This document shows positions 22,238 to 32,412 of a DNA stretch of 64,000 bases, one piece after another. The notes below the pieces were generated by a model. It saw only the letters and a program-made list of their open reading frames with translations. It did not search any database and was not told where the DNA came from. The stretch spans positions 67,692,370-67,756,369 of the forward strand of contig CM043952.1 in NCBI GenBank assembly GCA_014529385.2. Reading direction: 5' to 3'. The DNA is from Adiantum capillus-veneris. Its lineage: Eukaryota; Streptophyta; Polypodiopsida; Polypodiales; Pteridaceae. The position numbers and the translations under genes are program-made. Numbering within the stretch: position 1 is the first letter of the stretch; each line of letters begins with the position of its first letter.

Positions 22238-23155
22238 ATGCTAGCTGAACTCCTTGTTAATGGTGAAGTATCCCATACATGGATTCTTGATTCGGGTGCT
22301 TCGTTGCATGTCACACCTCATAGGCATTGGTTTATTACATACGAGGAAACCATTGGCTCTTTTACACTTGGTGATAGTTACTCTTGTGACATTGTTGGCG
22401 TAGGTGATATTGCCATGGTTATGGAAAATAAGGTGAAGTTTATCATCCATAATGTGCGTCATGTTCTAGCCTTGACATGCAATCTGATTTTGGTTGGACG
22501 TCTTGATGACTTGGGTTACAAAGTCACTTTTAATCAGCAGTCTTGGTGTGTTTTTGCAAAGGGTCATCTTATTATAGCCCATGGTTCTATAGTTGGTTCA
22601 CTTTATCCTCTTTATGTATTTAAAAAAAACAACGTTCTTTCTGTAACCGAGTTGCCAATCTTTGCTTTGTGGCATAGCTGGTTGGGACATATGCCAAATA
22701 AGGGAATGGAGACACTCTCTTGTTTGGGCTACTTATCGTCTTTGTCATTTTTTGATTTTACCTTTTGTGAGCACTATCAATATGGAAAGAAAACATGGAC
22801 ACATCATATACATTCTTTTGACAAAGAAAGAAAACCCTTAGAGCTTGTGCATAGTGATTTATGTGGGCATATGCCTTCTAAATCTCATGGTGATGCATCC
22901 TATGTTACATTCATTGACGATGCAACACGGCATGTTTGGGTCTATGCCATGAAGTCTAAAGATGAGACCTTTTCTTGCTTCAAGAAGTTCTTATCTAGTG
23001 TTGAAACTCAATCTGAACATAACTTGAAAGCTTTGCACTTAGACAATGGTGGAGAATATGTCTCCAAAGAGTTTACAAACTTTTTTTCAATTAGGGGAAT
23101 TAAGTGTGAGTTTACAACTCCTTATACCCCTGCACAAAATGGTGTTTCAGAATGA
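22238..23155 (+). pseudogene. Copia protease and integrase, 305-residue frame (copy 1)
   Basis: The protease active site WILDSGASLHVTP has its Asp at residue 18. The integrase zinc domain is at ~146-180: HSWLGH supplies the two His, but the last Cys pair reads CEHY, with Tyr for the second Cys. The catalytic core has Asp207 (VHSDLCG), Asp269 (LDNGGEY) and Glu305 (NGVSE), with exactly 35 residues between the second Asp and Glu. The frame ends in TGA directly after Glu305, where the family continues with an Arg-Met-Asn-Arg-like segment. That remainder is still readable in the same frame after the stop. Confidence 0.9.
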
Positions 23156-23640
23156 ATGAATAGGACCATCCAAGAGCGGATTTTTTCTATGCTATCACAC
23201 ATGCTAATTTACCGTAAGCGTTTTGGGCTAAAGCATTATACACAGATGTATACTTGATCAATAGATCACCACATGATTCATTACAATTTTGTGTACCTTT
23301 GGAGTTATGGTCAGGACATAAATTGTCTTATCAAAAGCTCCGCACATTTGGCTCTGAAGCTTATGCACATGTACCCAAGGATTTGCGTGCTAAGCTAGAT
23401 CCTAAGTCCAGGAAATGCATCTTCATTGGCTATCATTGTAGATGATCAACTTTGCTATTGTTTATGGAATCCGGAAATTCAATCAGTGATCCGTAGCAGT
23501 GATGTTTTCTTTAATGAGACTAAGATGCTTAGACAACCAGTGAAAGAGGTTGAATTTTGGAAAGTGACATTTTTTGATGTATCACCTCTTGTCTAGATAG
23601 CTCTCGAGCCACTTACTACACAGGCTAGTAGGAATTTTGA
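23156..23640 (+). pseudogene. Copia integrase C-terminal region (copy 1)
   Basis: The segment after the TGA reads NRTIQERI, then after a frameshift LINRSPHDSLQF...LELWSGHKLSYQKLRTFGSEAYAHVP...KCIFIGY (23254-23445), the typical copia integrase tail. It is followed by a short linker with frameshifts at about 23445 and a TAG at about 23595. Confidence 0.8.
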
Positions 23641-23679
23641 TTAGCCACAAAGATATCAAAGAGTCTCACATCCGCCAGA

Positions 23680-24390
23680 ATGTTTTGTTCCAAGCGTGGA
23701 TTTTTTTTGCTGACACATAGTGGTGAGCCTTCTTGTTACAAAGAGGCTATGCTAGCCAATGATAAGGTTCAAACGGAACATGCTATAGAGAGGGAGCTGT
23801 ACAATATTGCAAAGAACAAAATATGGGAACTTGTTTCATTGCTAAAAGTTAGGAAAGCATTGCCTTGTAAATGGGTTTACAAGAAGAAGATTGACAATTA
23901 CAAAGCACATTTAGTGGCCAAAGGTTTCAAGCAAGAATATGGTGTTGATATCCACGAAATATTTTCTCCAATGGTCAAGATGACCACACTAAGAATGCTG
24001 CTTGCTTTGGTTGCCACTGAAGATATGGAGCTTGATCAAATGGATGTCATTACAACTTTCTTACATGGTGATCTCGAGGAAGAGATTCATATGCATCAAC
24101 CTAAATGGTTTGTGCTAAAGGGCAACAAACATTTGGTCTGTAATCTTCTAAAAAGTCTCTATGGCTTGAAGCAATCATCCAGACAATGGTATTAAAAGTT
24201 TGCTACATTTATGCGTTCCCTACACTATAAGCACAGTAGTGAGGATCCATGTCTTTACGTGAAAAGACAACCCAATGGACAACTTATTATGTTATCTTTT
24301 ATGTAGATGACATGCTTATTGCTGCTCATTCCAAGAAGAACATCGCTGATGTGAAAACCAAGCTAAAAAACAATAAAAGATTTGGGTGAA
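23680..24390 (+). pseudogene. Copia reverse transcriptase (copy 1)
   Basis: The 171-residue frame at 23680-24195 has YKEAM, WVYKKKIDNYKAHLVAKGFK, GVDIHEIFSPMVK and LDQMDVITTFLHGDLEEEI (the first catalytic Asp), ending SLYGLKQSSRQWY with a TAA in place of the next codon. The YVDD polymerase box is readable at 24300-24311, in another frame. A frameshift therefore lies between 24195 and 24300. The family makes cDNA; this copy is inactive. Confidence 0.88.
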
Positions 24391-25233
24391 ACCAATCGCA
24401 TTTTGGGTATGCGCATTACTTGTGACCGTAAGAAGAGGCTGTTGTACCTTTCTCAAAAAGCATATGTGCACAGGGTTCTTAATCGTTTCAACATGCAGAA
24501 GGGGAAGGCTTTGAGTACTCCATTGCCTGCTTATTTGAAACTTAGCAAGAACGACTGTCCCAAATTTGTCGAGGAAAAAGCTGTAATGGCTAAGGTTTCT
24601 TATGCTTCAGCTTGTGGTAGTCTCATGTGTGCCATGGTGGCTACAAGACGTGACATTGCACATGCAGTGGAATTTGTCAGCAGATTTATGTCTAACCCTG
24701 GTAAAAGCATTGGGATGTTGTCAAGTCGATTCTCAGATACTTGAGTGGCACTGCAGATAGACAATTACGCTATGGTCGTGGAGAGTCATCCATTCAAGGA
24801 TTTGTAGACAATGATTATGCAGGCTGTGTTGATAGTCATAAATCAACAACAGGTTGGATTTACACGTTTGCTAGTTCTGTTATTTCTTGGAGATCCGTTC
24901 TTCAAGACTATACATCCATTTCTATCATAGAGGCAGAGTATGTTGCATTGAGTGAGGCATGCAAAAAAGCTATTTGGCTTGTTCACCTAGTGAAAGATAT
25001 TGGATTGAAGTAGTGTATACCAGTTCTTCATTGTGATAGACAGTCAGAGTGCTATTTCCTTGGATAAAAATCTAGTGCTCCATTCTAGAATAAAACACGT
25101 TGATGTGTGTTATCACTTCAATTGTGAATGCCTGGCAAACAAGATCCCTGATTTAGAGAAGATTCCTACTCAGAGAACACAGTGGATGCACTCACCTAAG
25201 TGTTTCCAACCATCAATTTTAGCATTGTTGTGA
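24382..25233 (+). pseudogene. Copia RT thumb/connection and RNase H (copy 1)
   Basis: 24382-24744 carries LGMRITCDRKKRLLYLSQ...YVHRVLNRFNM and SYASACGSLMCAMVATRRDIAHAV, the copia RT C-terminus. 24741-25013 carries the RNase H: GFVDNDYAGCVDSHKSTTGW (Asp) and IEAEYVALSEACKKAIWL (Glu). After a TAG at 25011 the rest is frameshifted (HSRIKHVDVCYHFNCEC at 25033-25233). Confidence 0.85.
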
Positions 25234-25307
25234 GTTGATGGGCAATGGGAGAAGTGTGGTATTCTTCCATTCTTATGGTCTCCCACGTTGGCCATCAAGT
25301 GGGATAA

Positions 25308-25564
25308 TGTTAGGTTTAATGGCCATGTGTCCGACTTCGCATCACTAACTGCTACTAACCCTAAGTGTACAACTATACAATTGTGTGAGCCACTAACACA
25401 ATATAGAGTGTGTATTGCACCTAAGTGCATAAGATAGAGAAGAAAGAAAGGGGACACACAGTGTGTGAGAGCTCTCCCCTCCAACGTGTGTGTGTGGCTA
25501 TGGTGGTGTGTGTGTGTGCGTATTCATCTTCCTCTTCCGTTGTGCTCCCGGCTCCTCTCCTTCA
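25308..25564 (+). repeat. Copia 3' LTR (copy 1)
   Basis: It starts TGTTAGGTTTAATGG, directly after AAGTGGGATAA (purine-rich PPT, about 25297-25307), and ends CTCCTCTCCTTCA followed by the GATTG target-site copy. Confidence 0.93.
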
Positions 25565-25786
25565 GATTGGGGTGCAATGATTGTCCTGGGCTATAGAGAG
25601 GCATGCTATTTGTGTGTCGGTTATGTTCCCCTATCCATTGTAGCACACACAAAACTCTCTCTCTCACTTACTATCCATACACAGACCTTGGTTTGGGGTT
25701 GCACTCAACCACACCAACACCGCCAACACATGCAAAGTACACGAGCCAAAGAAAGGAGGGGGAGTCGGGAATCGACACCAAGAGGA

Positions 25787-25805
25787 GGGGGGGGGGGGGG
25801 GGGGG
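25787..25805 (+). repeat. G19 homopolymer (copy 1)
   Basis: An uninterrupted run of 19 G follows AAGAGGA. Copy 2 has 20 G. Such a run can form G-quadruplex structures and is also a sequencing weak spot. Confidence 0.95.
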
Positions 25806-26557
25806 AAGGAAAAATTCTCCTTGCAAAAGCTTACAAAGACACCATAGTTTACATAGATCAATGCTCCTCTCTACTTGCTCCAAAATTTCCTTGGCCAAAA
25901 AGCCCTTTACAACTCTTTGAAAAATCCTCTTATAAGGAGCTCTAATTTTTTCAAAAAACAAAAAAAAGATGGGTCTTCTTTACTCCTGCAGCTCTAGGGA
26001 GTCATTTTTTAAAATTGGGACCCATTTGACACCCATTTTAGCACTTTGGATAGGATGATGACACCTCAACTCATTTCTCTCTCTTCACCACTTGAGCCCA
26101 TTTTTATTGTCACGGTGCCATGACAACCCCTTTGGTACACACCTTCCCTTCAAAAAAAGTTTGTGGCCACTTGAAGGCACGTGGGAACGGCCCCCTACCA
26201 AATTGCCACATCATCATTGTCCTCATGGACCACCGCCACCCAAAGGGACACCAATGCCTCCATCAATCGACAAAACCGCCTGTATAGGTAGTGCCTGCAT
26301 AGAGTCGCGCAAGGGTCTCCATAGCCATGCCAAGGGAGAATCCTCTCTCTCCCAAGTGATACACCATAAGGGAGCCACACTCCAGCTCTTATACTCTAAA
26401 GTCCTCACTCCTAGCAGTGCATTTAGGCTTAATAGGATGATCATGTGGAAGCCCTGAAGCATTTAACCCCTAAGGCCTTCTAAAAAATTCCCATGAATCA
26501 CCACAAAATCATTAAAAATTCCATTTTTTGGCCCTCCTTTCAAGTCTTGCCATTTAC

Positions 26558-26735
26558 TGCTCAGTGAACAAGTTATCGAGCCGTCAAGCCATGTTAGGAG
26601 ACCTGGTCCCCGATACCATTCACATGTATCCCGCCCCATTTTTATTGCTCAGTGATCAAGTTATCGAGACGTCCACCCATGCCACTAGACATGGTCCCCG
26701 ATACCATTTAGATGTATCCTAACCCATTTTGATCC
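26558..26735. repeat. 88-bp tandem duplication (copy 1)
   Basis: TGCTCAGTGAACAAGTTATC (26558) and TGCTCAGTGATCAAGTTATC (26646) start two related units, each ending GGTCCCCGATACCATT..GATGTATCC or a close variant. Confidence 0.9.
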
Positions 26736-27899
26736 TCCTGGACCTACCTTTCAAGGCCGCAAAAAATTGAAAAATTCATATGGCATTGCATTGCCCCCAA
26801 CTGAACCAAACTTCAACGAGTTGTATCTTCCTAACAGGCATCCAATTGCCAATCTGTAACTTCCGGCTAGCTCCATACAATGCATACTACATTTTTGAAC
26901 TTTGTCGAGCCCCAAAATGTCCTGGTAGGCATGCTTTCCAATGCGGGTAAGTTGGCCCATAACTAGTCCCCATCAAATATTCAACTGCCCATAACTTTCT
27001 CTCTAGAGCGTGAATTGATGATCTGAAAAAACCAACATACTCCACAACTTCAGCTCTTTAACCCTATCCACTGACATCACTGCTATCTATCCTATGTGTT
27101 GGGGATCTACAAAGCCTTCCAAATTTTAACTTCAATATCTTTCACACCGTGGTTGCATTTGAAGAGCTGTGGACCATAGAGAACCCCAAACACTACATTT
27201 TGGAGCACTAGCACAACACTTTGGGAACTTGGAATTGCCATTCCAATTGGACCTTTTTGGAGCTCTTTTGGCCAAAGAAACATCAGCAGGCATACATTCC
27301 CACTACCCTTTTTCTACCTAGGGTCTTCACACCTAATTAAGCACTTGATCTTGCACATGTAGGGACCCATAGCCTGGCAGAGCATGCTTTCTAGCATAGA
27401 CCAACTTTGGTTGTACCACCATGTCACAAGTAGCAGCTGGAACATGTTCATGTACATTTGAGCTAGTTGGGGGTGCAATATATAGTGGTGCCTAGAAAAG
27501 TAAAACATTAAAAAAAGGGTTACCTACCACTCTACAAACTAAAAATTTGTAAGTAAAGATGCTTGAATGTACCTAAGAAGGGCCTCTAGCTACTGTGCTA
27601 ACCACTCAATGAGGTTGGTGAGTGTGTTTCCGGTGGATCAAACCTCCCGTCCAAGCTATGTACTGAGCCCATGGAGTAAGCTCCAACAAACCATCGGCTC
27701 TACCCAACATTGGTGATCTGGATGGCCTGTGAAATCAATCATCCTTGGGAGACTCTGTTACTTGCCTAGCCTGCCAAAACTTGTGACCCCCACTGGCAAG
27801 TATTTAGTAGTAGTCCATGTTGATCCCAAGGATAAACTATTTCTGGTCTAGCTAGAAGGACCACTGTGGTTTTTCTCTCTTTACCATTGCAAGAGAACC

Positions 27900-28180
27900 A
27901 CCATTTTGTTCTCTTCACCCTCACAAGATTTCCAATTTTTCTCACTAGTTTTGCTTGGGTACAAGCTTGCTTCAACCTCACAAGTTTTCCCATCATTTCT
28001 ACTTTGCATGGAAACTATTTTTCTCTCCTCACCCTCACAAGATTTCCAAATTTTCTCACTAGTTTTGCTCTTCCTAGAAGCTCACTTCATCTTCACAAGT
28101 TTTCCAAACTCACTAGTTTTGCTCTGGTTAGAATCTCCCTTCAGCCTCACAAGCTTTGTCACCATTTGCACTCTGCCTAG
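27900..28180. repeat. Short interspersed tandem motif (copy 1)
   Basis: CACAAGATTTCCAA/CACAAGTTTTCC alternates with CTCACTAGTTTTGCT, three to four irregular rounds. The open frames on both strands across it are produced by the repeat. Confidence 0.75.
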
Positions 28181-29206
28181 AAATTCATTAAGTTGCTCCA
28201 TATGAAAATCAAGCCCAAGCAATTGTAAGAAACCGTGAGGGTTGTGTATCAAAGGTTTCATGCGTCTAGGCTCAAGCATTACAAAGTCAAGGGAGCAAGC
28301 AAATGGATATGGACAGAAGTCAGCTTGTATCCAGCTGATCCACGAACTGGAAGGTAAATAGAAAAATTTGAAGCCTTACTCTCATAAATAGATTTCCATG
28401 GTGGCCATCTACATTTGGAGAAGGATCCAACTGTTTCTAAAAGTACAGGAAATGTTTTGTAGGATTATTCAACAGGAGGTTTAAAATCTAAAAGATTCAC
28501 TTTGTTTTCTCAGAAGTCACATTATCAAGCACAAACTTCATTCTTCATATCAACAAGAAAGGGAGGATGACAAAGAAGAAGCAATGCACTAAAATAACTA
28601 AATCGGTACCAAGGGAGGAAATTATAGATGATGAGTCGAAGAACCAACAACAACCACCTTGCTTCGAACATCACAATCATTCCAAGGAGGAGACTATTTA
28701 GATGCAAAATTACAATATCATTCCTTGCAAAAGACTATCATTTTAACAATATAATTACTTGTAAATTTACTTTAAATCTCCTTGTAAATTTACTTCAATC
28801 TCCTTGCAAAACATTCATTTTCACAATATAATACCTTGTAAAGTTACAACATATGTTCTTCTAGACATTGCAACATCAAGATTAACACTTTATCTCCCCT
28901 TTGCCACACAATCTTTTTACTCATCTATAACTCCTAAGACAAGTTTCCTTTTAACTATTCTAACATTTGTGTGAGATCAAACTTGAGCTTGAAAATTTTT
29001 CACTCTTCTATGTAGACTTCCATGTGACCATGATCCTATAACATGACATCTAGAAACCATTGGCATGGACCATCATTATTAGAATCTTCATCACCCTCGA
29101 GTCCCTTTGCCTTTAAGCCATGTTAATAAAACTTTGTTGCTTCAGCTCTTTTGACTCAACTTAAAATTATAACTTTCAAATAGAGAAAAATGACAAAATT
29201 TTAACA

Positions 29207-29525
29207 TCACAGATGAGTCCGAAATGCCCAAAAACCCCGAAAACGACTGGCTATATGCCTCGTTCTGACACCCGAAGAGGTCGGTATGGCCAAAAAAGGC
29301 CTCCGGAGGCACTATCCCGTACGGTGTGAGGAGAGGGGTAGGAAAAGTCTGCCTACCCCTCTCCTCGCACCGTACGAGATAGGACTCTGCCTACCCCTCT
29401 CCTCGCACCATACGGGATAGTGCCTCCGGAGGCCTTTTTTGGCCATACCAACATCTACTGGTGTTAGAACGAGGCATATAGCGAGTCGTTTTTGGGGTTT
29501 TTGGGCATTTCGGACTCATCTGTGA
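29207..29525. mobile_element. Foldback (hairpin) element 2, GC-rich, copy 1
   Basis: It begins TCACAGATGAGTCCGAAATG and ends with the reverse complement. The left arm 29207-29343 and right arm 29389-29525 are complementary over about 137 nt with about 90% or better identity, including an internal GGCCTCCGGAGGC palindrome. The centre holds an extra partial copy of the inner right arm (CTGCCTACCCCTCTCCTCGC twice). It is markedly more GC-rich than its surroundings. There is no coding capacity and no clear target duplication. It is probably a MITE or foldback. Confidence 0.8.
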
Positions 29526-29699
29526 ATTCAAATGTTTCAAATAATATAGATTTTAAAAGTTACAAGTATTATATTTTGTAAAATAAAATTGAGTAATTTT
29601 GTGACTATGCTTGGGTCCAATATGCTTAATAGATCTATATATAAAAAGACATCTACAGTAGGCAAGAAAGGTGAATTTGTGAATGCAAATAACCCACAC

Positions 29700-29905
29700 G
29701 TCACAATTGGGGTAATGAAATTCTTAAACTAACCCCCTATCATGTTGTGCAAGTAAGGCATAGTGTGGCACCAAATTGACGTTCCAAAAATGACCCACAC
29801 AACATGAGGGGGTAGTGAGATTCTAAAAATACTCCCTATCCCATTGTGCAAGCAAGGCATAGTGTGGCACCAAATAGGCCTTTTGCTTATATCTTGTACG
29901 CATGA
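29700..29905. repeat. ~120-bp tandem duplication left of the 185-bp array (copy 1)
   Basis: TTGTGCAAGTAAGGCATAGT (29735) and TTGTGCAAGCAAGGCATAGT (29845) mark two related units, each followed by GTGGCACCAAAT. Confidence 0.8.
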
Positions 29906-29919
29906 GAAAAACCAATGGA

Positions 29920-30840
29920 ATCCAAATAATAAGGTCACTCAATATTTTTTTGCATGGTGTGTGCATGCAGCGAGAACGACACGATGAGGGGGGGAGTGAC
30001 AAGCTGTATGATGCCCTCTTCGCGCGGTCTGGGTAAGAGCAAAAATGACACAACATGGGGAGTGTCAGAGTCTCTGAGCACTTTTGCAAATGGTTTAGAA
30101 AAATAAATCCAAATAATAAGGTCACTCAAGTTTTTTTTGCATGGTGTTTACATGGAACCAGAACGACGCGATGAGGGGGGGAGTGACAAGCTGTATGATG
30201 CCCTCTTAGCGTGGTGTGGGTAGGAGCTAAAATGATGCAACATGGGGAGTGTCAAAGTCTTTGAGCACTTTTGCACATGATTTAGAAAAATATTCCAAAT
30301 AATAAAGTCATTCAAGATTTTTGTGCATGGAGCCTGAACGATGCGATGAGAGGGGGAGTGACAAGCTGTACGATGCCCTCTTTGCGCGGTGTGGGTAGGA
30401 GCTAAAATGACGCAACATGGGGAGTGTCAAAGTCTCTAAGTGCTTTTGTACATGATTTAGAAAAACCCTAGGAATCCAATTAACAAGGTGATTCAAGGTT
30501 CTTATGTGGTGTGGCCATAGAGCTAGAACAACGTGATAGGAGGGTGACAAGCTCACAAATGACAAGAGCACTGTGGCCAAGAGCTGGACCGGTGCGATAG
30601 GGGAAGGAGTGAAAAATTCATTGAGTCCTTTTGCGCACAATGTGGGTACACTACCGAAACGGGGCGAGTGGGGGTAGAGTGACTAGATCAATCAAGCCAC
30701 AATCGCACAGTGTGGTCATTGATCCAAAACAATGTGAGAAAGGATGTCTTCAGGTGTGGTCCCATGTTGATGTAGATATTATGTACGCACGTGCTGAGTG
30801 CAATCTCTCGATGTGGTGCTTAGAAGTAGAGGCTAAGTGA
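29920..30840. repeat. Diverged ~185-bp tandem array (copy 1)
   Basis: Units starting TCCAAATAATAAGGTCACTC begin at about 29921, 30108, 30294 and 30475, spacing 181-187. Each contains CGATGAGGGGGGGAGTGACA, GATGCCCTCTT and ATGGGGAGTGTCA. A fifth, more diverged unit runs on to about 30840. ORFs here on the minus strand repeat one another and are shadows of the array. Confidence 0.88.
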
Positions 30841-32209
30841 AAAATAGACATAAAAAAATACGGGTTAGTCATTAATAGGTGTCACCATCACTGTTTGAAA
30901 AGAAAAATTTCGTATCTTCTAGCTTAATATTGTACAATATTAAATAGAAAAGAGCACTTGTACATCAGGCCCAGAATATGATGTTATCCATAAAAAATAA
31001 CAGGACTGCCATCAAGTATAGGCAATTTAGCCAAATGAAAGTGACATTTAAAAAGTGGAAGCACAAAAGCTCAAGCTAGAGGAGACAGGAATGCCATACT
31101 TTTGTATACGTGTCAAGTGAGTATTGGCCTATTTCTTAATCCGTGGATTACAAAACAACCCTTTTTTAGACGTTTTTGGCCCTAATGTATACTTTCAAGG
31201 TAATTTGTGAGGGAGTCCCCTCCCCCACTACCTGGAGTTGTGCATTAAGTACTGGATCTACAGAGTCTGTCTCTAGGGAAAAGATGAACTGCTAGGTGGC
31301 CTCCTCAATGCTCTCTCTAGAATACTCTATGAGGACATCTCATTATCGAAGCACTATTGTCTCACCTTCTCTACCTCTGTAACCCCTGGCTCCATTACAA
31401 CAATTTACTTTTCCATCTATAGTGCATTCTCCTCTGGTACCCCCTCCTCTAGCAGCACTGCAACAACTACCTGTCTATCTACCTTGTCACTCGTTCCACA
31501 TGGGCGATGAGTGACGAGGTCTATTATCTACCTTTGTAACACATATTTAGGAATTTGGGAATTATTCAAGTCCCATTTTTGAAAATGAGACCTAAAACTA
31601 AAGTGTTTTTCCTCATGGTTTTTTGTGGGGACCCTTTGTGCCATATAAAAATGAGACACTAATGCATGCACATATATAGGGCTAAACTTAAGTTCAAGCC
31701 TCACTTTTTGTTGTCGTGTGGATGGGATATTGAGAAGAGGATTAAAGTTAAGTTTGAGCCTCACATGCCTCACCTAATTTAGCAAGTGAACACACTCAAA
31801 TTTTGTTCAATGCAGGCAGATTTATTTATTGGAGTGCTAAAGTCTATCCCCGCTCATCTTTGCATATATCAACATAAGTAGCTATGCAGTTATTGTTTTC
31901 CTCAAAAAGTTAATTTAGAAAATGAAGGATGTTTGTGCACATTCCACTTACGTGAGGTTGCAGAGCATCTTTTTAATCACAAATGTAGGGAATGATCATG
32001 CTTGCTCTTTTGACTCTCTCTATGTAGGGAATGATCATGCTTGCTCTTTTGATTGAATAATATGTAAAGGTAAAGTACTTCTATAAGATTACTTTCATGG
32101 GTCTAGTACCCTTTGATTGCATTGTATATATTAAATACTAAAAAAATAAATAAACGCATTACTATCTAGAAAATCAAAGAGTATAGGGGTATGGTTTGAG
32201 AGTCCAAAT
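30841..32209. other. Non-coding stretch (copy 1)
   Basis: No gene supported. It contains a 39-bp tandem duplication (TGTAGGGAATGATCATGCTT at 31984 and 32023). Confidence 0.6.
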
Positions 32210-32399
32210 TGTTGAACCTAAGGAAGATAGAGCACAAATACAAACACAGACAAAAGGTAGTAGAGAGGAGAGGGAGACAATTTATACACCAGATGTAGAA
32301 CCCCAAGAGTCTGTAGAATAGACACACTAAATATGGATATATCGCTTTAGTACCTAGGATTAGGGGGCTATATCTAGCATACACTATATAACTCCAACA
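32210..32399 (-). repeat. Copia-like LTR on the minus strand (copy 1)
   Basis: A 190-bp segment bounded by TGTTG and CAACA. On the minus strand it is preceded by GTTTGAGTAGGGA (32400-32412, PPT-like), begins TGTTGGAGTTATATAGTG, and has a GTATAAATT box near 32282 as a promoter candidate. Its last ~30 bases recur at 34490-34520. No matching 5-bp target duplication was found, so it may be one LTR of a rearranged element or a short non-autonomous element. Confidence 0.5.
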
Positions 32400-32412
32400 T
32401 CCCTACTCAAAC

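Larger units (their letters stand above)
19791..25564 (+). mobile_element. Ty1/copia retrotransposon, structurally complete but dead (copy 1)
   Basis: It has two direct LTRs (19791-20054 and 25308-25564), a PBS, gag, protease, integrase, RT and RNase H in copia order, and a purine-rich PPT before the 3' LTR. Flanking 5-mers are AATTG (19786-19790) and GATTG (25565-25569), a target duplication with one mismatch. The LTRs are about 88-89% identical by hand count (about 29 substitutions in ~257 positions plus gaps), so it is an old insertion. At least six stops or frameshifts interrupt gag-pol. Confidence 0.95.
25565..29206. other. Non-coding stretch between copia and foldback 2 (copy 1)
   Basis: No supported gene. 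Open frames here overlap on both strands and show no domain. It holds the G19 run, an 88-bp tandem duplication at 26558-26735 and a Pyr-rich repeat at 27900-28180, annotated separately. Confidence 0.6.

Noticed and set aside
25490-25961. ORFs reading through the G run (poly-Gly or poly-Pro)
   Set aside because: Artefacts of the homopolymer; frames differ between copies because of G19 against G20.
27766-28280. Leu/Val-Lys-rich ORFs on both strands
   Set aside because: Produced by the CACAAGTTTTCC/CTCACTAGTTTTGCT repeats.
29729-30640. Several similar minus-strand ORFs (e.g. LIIW, MLCHFCSYP)
   Set aside because: Their similarity to each other comes from the 185-bp tandem array, not from a gene family.
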